DNA from: Parerythrobacter_A sp963838735
GTDB taxonomy: Bacteria; Pseudomonadota; Alphaproteobacteria; Sphingomonadales; Sphingomonadaceae
Length of the DNA stretch: 64,000 nucleotides
NCBI GenBank assembly: GCA_963838735.1
Contig: CAWISG010000010.1
Coordinates: 73,491-137,490, forward strand
Direction of reading: 5' to 3'
In this document: piece after piece, positions 35,431 through 44,021 of the stretch
Layout: the number at the start of each line of letters is the position of its first letter
Position numbering within the stretch: position 1 is the stretch's first letter
Position numbers and translations under genes: made by a program
Notes under the pieces: model-generated
Told to the model about the DNA's origin: nothing
Database searches by the model: none
What the model saw: the letters and a program-made list of their open reading frames with translations, nothing else

Positions 35431-37051
35431 CTAGTGGCGGAAGTGCCGCATCCCGGTGAATACCATCGCCAGGCCGTGTTCGTTGGCTGCCGCAATCACT
35501 TCGTTCGTCGCGCATCGAGCCGCCGGGCTGAATAACGCAGGTTGCCCCCGCCTCCGCCGCCGCGAGCAAGCCGTCTGCGAAGGGGAAAAAGGCATCGGAT
35601 GCCACCGCGCTTCCCACGGTGCGCGGCTGGCCCCAACCGAATGTCTCCGCAGCCTCGGCGGCCTTTGCGGCGGCGATGCGGCTGCTGTCGCGCCGGTTCA
35701 TCTGCCCGGCGCCGATACCCGCCGTTACGCTGTCCTTCACATAGACGATGGCGTTGGACTTGACGTGCTTGGCCACCGTCCACGCCATCAGCGCATCGGC
35801 CATTTCGCGCTCCGTCGGCGCGCGGTCGGTGACGACTTTCAGGGCATCTCGTGCCACCGCACCGTTGTCGCGGTTCTGCAGCAGCAGCCCACCGGCAATG
35901 GTCTTCATGGTAAAGCCCGGCCGCGCCGCATCGCCCAGAGGTGCCAGAAGCAGGCGCAGGTTCTTCTTTTTGGCGAACGCGGCGCGGGCCGCATCGTCGG
36001 CGGCGGGGGCGATGACGACTTCGGTGAAGATCTCGCAGATCGCCTGGGCCGTCGCCCCGTCCAGCGGGCGGTTGCAGGCTACGATGCCGCCGAATGCCGA
36101 CACGCTGTCGCATTCATAGGCCCCGCGATAGGCGTCCTGCAGCGTATCGGCGCTGGCTACGCCGCAGGGGTTGGCGTGCTTCACGATGACCACGGTGGGT
36201 GGTGCATCGGCATATTCCGCCACCAGCTCCAGCGCGGCATCCGCGTCGTTCAGATTGTTGTAGCTGAGCGCTTTGCCTTGCACTTGTTCGGCAGTCGCCA
36301 CTCCGGCCCCGCCCGCCGCTTGCCCCAGATAGAGGGCCGCTTGCTGGTGCGGGTTTTCGCCATAGCGCAGCGTGTCGGCGCGTCGGAACGCCATCGGCAG
36401 CGTTTCCGGAAAAGGCGTGGCTTGCAAGGCTTCGGTGCCGAGCGGGTTTACATAGGCGTCGCCCCAGGCGAACCAGTTGGCGATGGCGGTGTCGTAAGCG
36501 GCGGTTGCGGCAAAAGCTTTCGCCGCCATCCGCGTCCGGAAGTTTAGGGAAGTTGAGGCCTCGGCCGTATCGAGTTCTGCAATCAGATCAGCATAATCGT
36601 CAGGATTAGTAACAATAGTTATAAACGCATGGTTCTTTGCAGCGGACCGCACCATGGCCGGTCCGCCGATATCGATATTCTCGATGATGTCCGCTCGCTC
36701 GGCACCGCCCGCCACGGTCTGCTCGAAGGGATAGAGGTTCACCACGACGAGGTCGATCGCACCGATATCGTGCGCCTGCATCGCTTCGGCATGAGCTGCA
36801 TTGTCGCGCACCGACAGGATGCCGCCATGCACCTTGGGGTGCAGCGTCTTGATGCGCCCGTCCATCATTTCGGGAAAGCCGGTCAGGTCCGACACATCGC
36901 GGACCTCCAGCCCCGCCTCGCGCAATTTTGATGCCGTGCCGCCGGTGCTGACCAGCTCCACACCGTGTCGCGCCAGCGCGTGCGCCAGTTCTACGATGCC
37001 CGTCTTGTCGGACACCGACAGCAGCGCGCGTTTCACGGGTATCCCGGTCAT
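35431..37051 (-). CDS. purH: Bifunctional AICAR formyltransferase/IMP cyclohydrolase (frameshift near 35505)
   Basis: Carries out the last two steps of purine synthesis, from AICAR through FAICAR to IMP. The N-terminal IMP cyclohydrolase domain (RALLSVSDKTGIVELAHAL, STGGTASKLREAG, NLYPFEQTV) precedes the transformylase domain (RYGENPHQQAALY, VIVKHANPCGVA, IGAGQMNRRDSSRIA). The frame breaks after QPGGSMRDE. Removing one base near 35505 gives the standard ending VIAAANEHGLAMVFTGMRHFRH and a stop at 35431. Start is the ATG at 37051. It is the third gene of an rpe / heparinase-like / purH transcript. Confidence 0.95.
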
Positions 37052-37059
37052 GCCTGCTG

Positions 37060-39117
37060 CTAGCCCATCTTCTTGAACAGCCAGGAAAAGCGCCCGCCGC
37101 TGCGCGAGGTCAGGCCCTGTATCACCAGCTGCTGTGTCGGACGCGGACGACCGTCGCCATCGACCCACATGCTTTCCTCGATATCCAGTCTGGCCCCGCT
37201 TTCCCCGCCCTGCACCGCGTCGTCTCCACCCGCTTCAAGTGTCGCGTTGTCGCGGTCGCTGGCAAGACGGAACTGCCAGTAGCTGCCATCGGCCAGCGCC
37301 ATGCCTGCGCCGCGCCCATCTTCGGACAGCTGCAGTTCGATGTCCGGCCCGATATGGAAGCGGATGGCAAAGGCGATCTTGCCACGCTTGCCGCGTCCGC
37401 CCGACGGCAGCAGCAGATCCTCGCCGCGCAATTCGGAGCCGTCGTCGCGCAGCACCAGGATGCGCCGATGCAGCAAACCGTAACGCCCGCTATAACCGTC
37501 ATGGCTGGCCTCGACCCGCGTCGCCTTGCCTCGGGCAGTTTCCAGGACACGGCGATCCATATCGACTTCGCCGACGCCCGCGCCCAGCCGCCCCGCGATC
37601 ATCACGGCGGTGGAATTGACATCGTCCAGCACCAGCGTCGAATGCGCCGCACTGGCGCGCAGACCCTGCTCGATCCGCGCCGGCACCTGCCCGCCCGCAA
37701 CCGCCGCGCCGCCGCAATTCACAACCAGCCGCTGTCCGCCTGCGCAGAACTCGAATGCCAGCGTCGAGGCGCAACCCGACCGCGCATGACGCGACAGCGG
37801 CGGTGGCGCGGCGTCGAACAGCAGGGTCGATCCCTTGGACGACACCCGCTGATATCCCCATTGCCGCACATCGAGCAGGGGGCGTGCGCGCACGCCGGAA
37901 GCATCGATCAGCGCGGCGAGCCGGTCGTTGCGCACGGCCGGGCTGCCCTGCCAGCTACCCAGCGCACCATCGGCATGAACCAGCGTCAGCAGCGGTGGCA
38001 CCATCAGCGCCAGCACATCGCCGATCGTGGCGGGCGGTTCGGTATCGCAGGCATCGTAGCAGGCGCGCAGATCGACCAGCAGCGCGATGGCATCCATCTG
38101 CGCCACCGGCGAACGGCTTAGCACCCCGCCATCCTCGGCAATCAGCGCGCCAAGCGCCCTGGCAAGGCCCGCCTCGGCATAGAGCCTGCGCGCGCGGCCT
38201 TCGGGCAACAGCAGCCCCGCTGCCACCAGCGCGCACCAGCCCGCAACCTCGCCCATGCAATCGACCGCCTCGCGGACATTGCGATCCAGCCAGCGCGCGG
38301 TCTCGGCCATCAGGGCCAGTTGCGCCTCGCCTTGCTTGGCACTCGCGCCAGTCAGCAACAGCGGCGCATGGACCAGCCAGTTCAGCAGCCGGTGACCGAC
38401 ATTCTCCACGCGCCAGACGGGCGCGCCCCCGCCACCGATTCGCCGTGGCGGCGCGGCGCGATTGGCGTCCATCCATTCCTTCGCGATACGCTGCGCTACC
38501 GGTGCGCCCTGTTCGCGCGGGGCAGCAGTTTTCAGATCGCGTAGCCAGGTGAACCCATGCACCGTGCGCTCAAACGGCGGAGTCAGCGGCGCGGACGGCG
38601 CGAAGTTCATCTGCGCAATCGGAGCCTTCACCCCGTGGATCAGGAAATGCCCGGCACGAAGGGCAATGCCCGCCGCCCGCTCTCCGGCCAGCGGCGAAGC
38701 AACGGTCGTGCGAAGCCGTGTGCGCGCCGGACGGCGGAACGGGGCCGCCAGCGTCGAGGAGGACAAACCCATTGCGAACGCCAGCCGCAGCAATCGCTCC
38801 GCGGGATCATGTGCCGGATCGGCAAAGGATGCGATGGCCAGCGTCCGGCCCGGCTCGAGTGTTTCACGGGAAACATCGGACCGGTTCGATGTTTCGGGTC
38901 GCTCCAGGACGCGCTCCGGTTCGACATCGCGCGAAATGGTATCGGCGCCGACGACCAGCGCGTCGCCTTCGACGCCGGTGGCTTCGGGCAAAGGCACCGC
39001 CGGCCTGCGCGAGGCCCGTTCGAAATCGAGTTCGGGCGCTTCGAACGGCTCGGCTGCGCCATCCTGTTCCGCGCGCCGGTCGTCCCCCGAAGCGAGGGGG
39101 CCAATCGTATCGACCAT
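37060..39117 (-). CDS. Heparinase II/III-like protein
   Basis: A 685-residue protein. After a poorly conserved N-terminal 110 residues comes an alpha-helical toroid region, with a WLRDLKTA ... WMDANR ... GHRLLNWL pattern. The C-terminal beta-sandwich is of the heparinase II/III type (GYQRVSSKGSTLLFDAAPPP, HARSGCASTLAFEF, AHSTLVLDDVNS, HDGYSGRYGLLHRRIL). Family members are polysaccharide lyases acting on uronic-acid glycans, although the alphaproteobacterial representatives are uncharacterised. No signal peptide is evident. The start shares one base with the rpe stop (TGATG), and it ends 9 bases before purH, so all three are co-transcribed. Confidence 0.85.
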   Translation of the reverse strand: MVDTIGPLASGDDRRAEQDGAAEPFEAPELDFERASRRPAVPLPEATGVEGDALVVGADTISRDVEPERVLERPETSNRSDVSRETLEPGRTLAIASFADPAHDPAERLLRLAFAMGLSSSTLAAPFRRPARTRLRTTVASPLAGERAAGIALRAGHFLIHGVKAPIAQMNFAPSAPLTPPFERTVHGFTWLRDLKTAAPREQGAPVAQRIAKEWMDANRAAPPRRIGGGGAPVWRVENVGHRLLNWLVHAPLLLTGASAKQGEAQLALMAETARWLDRNVREAVDCMGEVAGWCALVAAGLLLPEGRARRLYAEAGLARALGALIAEDGGVLSRSPVAQMDAIALLVDLRACYDACDTEPPATIGDVLALMVPPLLTLVHADGALGSWQGSPAVRNDRLAALIDASGVRARPLLDVRQWGYQRVSSKGSTLLFDAAPPPLSRHARSGCASTLAFEFCAGGQRLVVNCGGAAVAGGQVPARIEQGLRASAAHSTLVLDDVNSTAVMIAGRLGAGVGEVDMDRRVLETARGKATRVEASHDGYSGRYGLLHRRILVLRDDGSELRGEDLLLPSGGRGKRGKIAFAIRFHIGPDIELQLSEDGRGAGMALADGSYWQFRLASDRDNATLEAGGDDAVQGGESGARLDIEESMWVDGDGRPRPTQQLVIQGLTSRSGGRFSWLFKKMG

Positions 39118-39779
39118 CAGCCTTCCCCTTTCAGTGCCGCGATATTAGCCGCGTATTGGGTGGGCCCGCCAGCAAATGTCGCGCTGCCCGCCACCAGCAC
39201 ATCGGCACCGGCATCCACGCAACGCCGCGCGGTTTCGGCATTGACCCCTCCATCGACCTGGAGATGCACGGGGCGGTCCAGCCCGTCTATCCTGGTGCGC
39301 AGGGCCTCCACCTTGCGAAGCTGGCTGTCGATAAAGCTTTGCCCGCCAAAGCCCGGGTTTACGCTCATCACCAGAACGAGATCGGCAAGGTCCAGCAGAT
39401 AATCCAGCGCTTCCACCGGCGTGCCGGGATTGAGTACCACGCCTGCTTTCACGCCCAGCGCGCGGATCGCCTGCAACGTGCGGTGCGCGTGCGGCCCGGC
39501 CTCGGGATGGATGGTGACGATGTCTGCCCCAGCGTCCACGAACGCTTCGAGATAGGCGTCCACCGGCGAGATCATCAGATGCACGTCGAACGGCTTGTCC
39601 GTATGCGGACGCAGCGCTTTCACCACGGCGGGGCCGATGGTGATGTTGGGCACGTAATGCCCGTCCATCACATCAATATGCACCCAGTCCGCGCCCGCCG
39701 CATCGATAGCCCGCACTTCCTCGCCCAGCCGCGCGAAGTCGGCTGAAAGGATGGAAGGGGCAATGAGCGGCAAGGCCAT
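39117..39779 (-). CDS. rpe: Ribulose-phosphate 3-epimerase
   Basis: Interconverts ribulose-5-phosphate and xylulose-5-phosphate in the pentose phosphate pathway. A 220-residue TIM barrel with IAPSILSADFARLGEE, HIDVMDGHYVPNITIGP (metal His/Asp), DVHLMI, MSVNPGFGGQ and QVDGGVN. All active-site positions are present. It is first in the rpe / heparinase-like / purH run and overlaps the second gene by one base. Confidence 0.96.
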   Translation of the reverse strand: MALPLIAPSILSADFARLGEEVRAIDAAGADWVHIDVMDGHYVPNITIGPAVVKALRPHTDKPFDVHLMISPVDAYLEAFVDAGADIVTIHPEAGPHAHRTLQAIRALGVKAGVVLNPGTPVEALDYLLDLADLVLVMSVNPGFGGQSFIDSQLRKVEALRTRIDGLDRPVHLQVDGGVNAETARRCVDAGADVLVAGSATFAGGPTQYAANIAALKGEG

Positions 39780-40042
39780 AGGTCAGGCGGTTCGCAAGAG
39801 GGATGGGCGAAGGGGATTGGGTTAACGAACCGGTTACGACCCGCGACTCGCCGAAACAAGCGAATACCCGCCCTTTTCCACATCGCCCGCGCTGTGTCCC
39901 GGCATGGGACCATTCGCGGAAGACCGCTCAATTCAGCCGAAATTCAGCGCGGCTGCTACATAACATATGCATCTCACAGGCCATTCGAAGGCCCTGCATC
40001 CATCGCCTGAAATTCGGGCGAGCACTCGGGAATTGTATCGAC

Positions 40043-40531
40043 ATGTTGAATATCACACGCTTCGCCGCCGGGGCGCTGGGATGCGCCGCGATGATCGCGG
40101 CCCCTTCCGCCAGCGCGCAATATCGCAGCACCATCACGCACGACGCCGCGCGGTGTGCGGGGGGCGCATCTGCGGTGCGCATCAAGGTCTCCGGCGTGGA
40201 AAGCAACGGGGGGACGCTGCGCGTGCAGAGCTATCGCGGAACAGCACGGGACTGGCTTCAATCGGGCCGCTGGATCAACCGCATCGAATTGCCCGCGCGC
40301 AAGGGATCGATGACGGTCTGCATGCCGCTGCCCGGCCCCGGCACTTACGGCATCGCCATCCGCCACGACGCCAATGGCAACGGCAAGACGGACGTGTCGA
40401 GCGACGGTGGCGGCATGTCGAACAACCCGTCGATCAACGTCTTCAACCTGGGCAAACCGAGCTACAAGAAGACGGCATTCCGCGTCGGCAGCGGCGTCAG
40501 CACCATCAACATCACAATGAAGTACCTGTGA
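40043..40531 (+). CDS. DUF2141 domain-containing secreted protein
   Basis: A 162-residue protein with a signal peptide (MLNITRFAAGALGCAAMIAAPSASAQ). The rest is a beta-sandwich-like domain: IKVSGVESNGGTLRVQSYRG at the start and GPGTYGIAIRHDANGNGKTDVSSDGG in the middle. The second stretch is the hallmark of DUF2141, with a calcium-loop-like DANGNGKTD. The function of the family is unknown. It stands alone after a 263-base gap (39780-40042) in which I saw no other gene, and it converges on the gene at 40539. Confidence 0.85.
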   Translation: MLNITRFAAGALGCAAMIAAPSASAQYRSTITHDAARCAGGASAVRIKVSGVESNGGTLRVQSYRGTARDWLQSGRWINRIELPARKGSMTVCMPLPGPGTYGIAIRHDANGNGKTDVSSDGGGMSNNPSINVFNLGKPSYKKTAFRVGSGVSTINITMKYL

Positions 40532-40538
40532 GCCACGC

Positions 40539-41438
40539 CTAGCTGCGGTTCCTGCGCGTCCTGCGCCACACATCGAACAATACCCGAGGTGCTGCCAGCA
40601 CGGGATGTTTCTCGCGCCACGGTGTCAATGCAACCGGCACGCCGCTATGGCGTTCGATCTTCCACGCGCCATAACGCGCCGCCCCCTCGAACGTGGTGCT
40701 GGCCTTTATCAAACGCGCGATATTGAGCGGTTTGCCCAGCCTGCGGCGAGTGCGCCACCATCGCAGGACATGCTTGCGCTGAGCTGTCGATAGCTGCGGC
40801 GCCAGCGTCTGCCCGTCGCGCGCAAACGCCAGGTTCTGCGCGGTCCAGCCCAGCGTCAGCAACCCGTCGAAATGCGCCGAATGCGCATCCAGTATCGACG
40901 CCTCGCGCCCCGGTGCCTCGACGCGGAATTCGGCGCGGTAGGTCGCCCGGAACAGCGCGGTCCAGTACGCATCCTGCGCGCCTTTTGCAGGACCGAGCAC
41001 TGCTGCAGTGCGCGTCGCCGTGCAGACCGCATCGCAGATCGCCGCCTTTACTGCCCGCGCCGCCTTGCGTTCACGTTGCCACAACAGCGCGCTGGGCTGC
41101 GTGAAGCGTGCCCAGATCGTGGTGTCGAGCAACGTGCCCTTCGCGGCGGCTGCAAAGGTACCCAGGTCCATCGTGGCGGCCTTGGCGCGAAGCACCTGCC
41201 CGCCCTCTTCGCATTCGTGATAGCTGACGCGCGGCCAGATGCGTTCGGGTTCGGCGCTGTCTTTCAGCAGGTAGAAATCCAGCACACCGTCGAGCGATCC
41301 GGTCCGCAGGTTCGATCCGTAGAACAGCACCGCCGCCGCGCCCGCTTCGTGCGCCAGCCGTTCGGCGAAGGCGCGCACCTCGTCGCGCACCGGGGCGGCC
41401 AGCCAGCTTTCCACCCGCTGCCGCAGAGTGCCGGTCAT
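40539..41438 (-). CDS. Nucleotidyltransferase-like protein of unknown function
   Basis: A 299-residue cytoplasmic protein. Near the N-terminus VLFYGSNLRTGSLDGVLDFYLL resembles the GS...D.D core of the nucleotidyltransferase superfamily, although the D-x-D pattern is loosened to DGVLDFY. The remainder is helical and rich in Arg and Trp (RKHVLRWWRTRRRLGK) and has no motif I know. The gene overlaps the diacylglycerol-kinase-like gene by 4 bases (ATGA). A linked role in lipid or phospholipid metabolism is thus possible but unproven. Confidence 0.6.
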   Translation of the reverse strand: MTGTLRQRVESWLAAPVRDEVRAFAERLAHEAGAAAVLFYGSNLRTGSLDGVLDFYLLKDSAEPERIWPRVSYHECEEGGQVLRAKAATMDLGTFAAAAKGTLLDTTIWARFTQPSALLWQRERKAARAVKAAICDAVCTATRTAAVLGPAKGAQDAYWTALFRATYRAEFRVEAPGREASILDAHSAHFDGLLTLGWTAQNLAFARDGQTLAPQLSTAQRKHVLRWWRTRRRLGKPLNIARLIKASTTFEGAARYGAWKIERHSGVPVALTPWREKHPVLAAPRVLFDVWRRTRRNRS

Positions 41439-42427
41439 GGCACGACGAAGCGAATCGGCGGACCGCTTTCAATCACGAACCGCCCGCCGGGAAACGCTTC
41501 GCCGTCGAGGATATAGGTGTCTTCGATATCCAGTTCGAACCGCTCTGTGCCGACCAGATGCATGCCCCTGGCCGACAGTTCGCGCGGACCCAAACCGTAG
41601 AGAATGGCGGGCAGCATGGCGGTCAGGCGGCGGCGCGGGTAATCCAGCACGGTCAGCTTGAGCGTGTCGGTCAGGTCGCCGAACAATTTCAGTCCGGACG
41701 GGAATTTCTGCAATGTCGATGCCATCAGGATGGAGCGGCGGTCGTGCTCGCCATGTCCGCTATGGGGTAGCGCAGTGCCTTCCCGACCCAGCTTCACCGT
41801 CATGCGCGCACCCTGCCGCCAGCGATTGCCGCGCCGCCCGAAAATCAGTTGGCCGATGCCCCATGCCGTAGTGACCGCCACCGCGACACTGTCGAATGCG
41901 CCCATGCGGTGCGCGTCCTGTCCCGCCTGTACGCCCAGCGCATAGGCACCGGCGCCCATGATGAACCCGGCGCGCACCGGCCCGTTCCCCTCGCACGGGC
42001 GGATTACCAGCGGGCTGCGCACGACGCGCCGTGCCGTCGCATGATCGTCCAGCGCTGCCGTCACCGTCCAGCCGCGCGGCGCGCCCAGATCGACGTTGAG
42101 CGCATTGGTCTTGCCCTTGGGCAGCACCGCCATTTCCGGCCAGTCGGCACCGAACACTGCCAGCCCACAGGTCAGCACATCGCGCACCGTGCCGTCGCCG
42201 CCATTGACGACGAGATAGGTCACGCCCTTCCCCCTGAAGGACCCCAGGGCTTCGGTAATCTCGTCCCGCGTGCGGGGCTGCGCGACATGGACATTGCGAC
42301 GCGCCGCGATGTCGAGATCCTGCCCGCGATTGCGATGGCTACGCGGGTTGTAGATAATGCCCGTTACCGGATCGGCCCGAGGCCCATCCGGCGCGTTAAT
42401 TATGGGATCGGTGCCGGAACGGGTCAT
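41435..42427 (-). CDS. Diacylglycerol kinase catalytic-domain lipid kinase
   Basis: A 330-residue cytoplasmic lipid kinase-like protein. IIYNPRSHRNRGQDL at the N-terminus matches the NPxS region, and VNGGDGTVRDVL is the nucleotide-binding GGDGT motif. PKGKTNALNVDLG fits the PxGTxN site, and the C-terminal beta-domain runs to RFVVP. The family phosphorylates diacylglycerol or sphingoid lipids; in a sphingolipid-containing bacterium either is possible. The ATG at 42427 is preferred because upstream codons are not family-like. It overlaps the preceding gene. Confidence 0.85.
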   Translation of the reverse strand: MTRSGTDPIINAPDGPRADPVTGIIYNPRSHRNRGQDLDIAARRNVHVAQPRTRDEITEALGSFRGKGVTYLVVNGGDGTVRDVLTCGLAVFGADWPEMAVLPKGKTNALNVDLGAPRGWTVTAALDDHATARRVVRSPLVIRPCEGNGPVRAGFIMGAGAYALGVQAGQDAHRMGAFDSVAVAVTTAWGIGQLIFGRRGNRWRQGARMTVKLGREGTALPHSGHGEHDRRSILMASTLQKFPSGLKLFGDLTDTLKLTVLDYPRRRLTAMLPAILYGLGPRELSARGMHLVGTERFELDIEDTYILDGEAFPGGRFVIESGPPIRFVVP

Positions 42428-42525
42428 CGCACCTGCATGTAGCGGGGCGCGGGCTGCGCTGACCATTATTTTCTTGGATTGGCACGGCGCTCTCACGCGT
42501 GCCCTGCTTCCGGCGAGCGGTCGCC

Positions 42526-42759
42526 TTACGAATCAGGTGCAAACTCGCGGTCGTTTTCGACGGGCATGTCCTGTGCGACGGGCGCTTCGCCGACCTGTTC
42601 GGGCGTTACATCGCTAAGGGCCGGACCGACGGGCACCGTATCGGCTACCATCGCGTCACCGGTCGTCGTACTGCCGGCAACGGGCGTTTCCCCGGCCGGT
42701 TCGGCACATGCGGTCAGCGCCAGAACGGGAAGCAGCGCGACGAAAGCAAGCGTTTTCAT
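42526..42759 (-). CDS. Small lipoprotein, 77 aa
   Basis: Begins MKTLAFVALLPVLALTACAEP with a clear lipobox (LTAC) and continues as a Pro/Thr/Glu/Asp-rich stretch with no folded domain evident. Expected to be lipid-anchored in the envelope. No family recognised. The longer frame upstream overlaps the BrkB-like gene and is not used. Confidence 0.7.
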   Translation of the reverse strand: MKTLAFVALLPVLALTACAEPAGETPVAGSTTTGDAMVADTVPVGPALSDVTPEQVGEAPVAQDMPVENDREFAPDS

Positions 42760-42830
42760 AATCAATTTCCTGCGAATAACCGGACCTGCTCCAACTGCCC
42801 GAAACCGCAGGCCATGTCCAATTCGCGCCA

Positions 42831-43952
42831 TCATTCCTCATGTGCCGACTGCGCATGGCGTCGCGCCCGGCGCTGGCGCTGCTTTTCCAGCACGCTGGCG
42901 TTGAGGCTTCCGTCGATTGCGTGGTCTGCCATGACCGCCCCGCGTTCGCCCAGCGGCATGTCCGGCCCGATGGTGCTGTCGGTCAGCGTCTGTCGCTCCA
43001 GTTCCGCATTCAGTGTCGCACCGATCAGGATCGCGAAACTGGTCAGGAACAGCCACATCAAAAACACCACCACCGCCGACAGCGAACCATAGGTCGCGTT
43101 GTAATCGCTGACATACTGGACATAGAGCGAGAAGCCGAACGACACGCCCAGCCAGGCAAAGGTGGACAGCAGCGATCCGGGCGACAGCCAGCGCCACTTG
43201 GCAGGCCGCCGGTCGGGGCCGTAGCGCATGATCAGCGCGAAACCGGTGGTGCCCAGCGCCATCGCCAGTGCCCATGTTACCAGCTTGTAAAACGTCTCGG
43301 TCAGCGGACCCAGCACGAAGCTGGTCTGCAATTGCAGCCACGCCACCAGACCGCCGCTGATCAGCCCCGTCAGCGCGATCAGGATCGCCGCCAGCGTCAG
43401 CCCGCCTGCGCGCAGGGTCAGCGAAATGAAATTGCGGCTCTCGTGCTCCGAATTGATGATGTTCAATGCCCCGATCAGCCCCTTGGCCGCGCGCATCGCG
43501 CCGAAGATCGCCAAACTGAGCGACACCACCAGCGTCAGGCCTGCCACGCCGCCGCTGGTGGTGACGACCGCCAGAAGCTGTTCCTCGATCACCGACGCCA
43601 CATCGGGCGGAACCATCGTGATGATCTGAGCCATTTGCCGCTGTACGGTATCGACATCGCCCAGCAGGCCATACATCATCACCGTCGCCGCCAGCAGCGG
43701 GGTTATGGCGAGGAAGGTGAAGAACGCCGTGCCTGCCGCCAGCAGCGACAGGTTGTGATAGCCGATCATGACCCAGAGCCGCTTGGCAATCTGTTTCCAT
43801 GCGGCAAACGGCAAGTGGTGCGGCGCGACGGCGCGTGCGCCGGGCTGCAAATCGCTGTCGGGCGTGTCGACCGGTGGTTCCTGCGTATGAATTGTTTGTG
43901 CTTCCTGTTCCGGAATGGCTGCGCTAGGTAAATCGGGGGTCATAAGCGGCAT
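42831..43952 (-). CDS. YihY/BrkB family inner membrane protein
   Basis: A membrane protein of about 373 residues with six hydrophobic segments after a soluble N-terminus. YHNLSLLAAGTAFFTFLAITPLLAA is the family hallmark. A late LYVQYVSDYNATYGSLSAVVVFLMWLFLTSFAILIGATLNAEL also matches well. The family was once called ribonuclease BN in error; its real function is unknown. The open frame reaches 43985, only 3 bases from the divergent TamA frame. I take the internal ATG at 43952 to leave room for promoters. The tail is Arg/Gln-rich. Confidence 0.86.
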   Translation of the reverse strand: MPLMTPDLPSAAIPEQEAQTIHTQEPPVDTPDSDLQPGARAVAPHHLPFAAWKQIAKRLWVMIGYHNLSLLAAGTAFFTFLAITPLLAATVMMYGLLGDVDTVQRQMAQIITMVPPDVASVIEEQLLAVVTTSGGVAGLTLVVSLSLAIFGAMRAAKGLIGALNIINSEHESRNFISLTLRAGGLTLAAILIALTGLISGGLVAWLQLQTSFVLGPLTETFYKLVTWALAMALGTTGFALIMRYGPDRRPAKWRWLSPGSLLSTFAWLGVSFGFSLYVQYVSDYNATYGSLSAVVVFLMWLFLTSFAILIGATLNAELERQTLTDSTIGPDMPLGERGAVMADHAIDGSLNASVLEKQRQRRARRHAQSAHEE

Positions 43953-44021
43953 ACCTTGCAGGGAGGGTGTCGAGAATAAGTTCATGAAATGGTTAGTGTG
44001 GGTCGCGCCTTGTTTCCAGTA

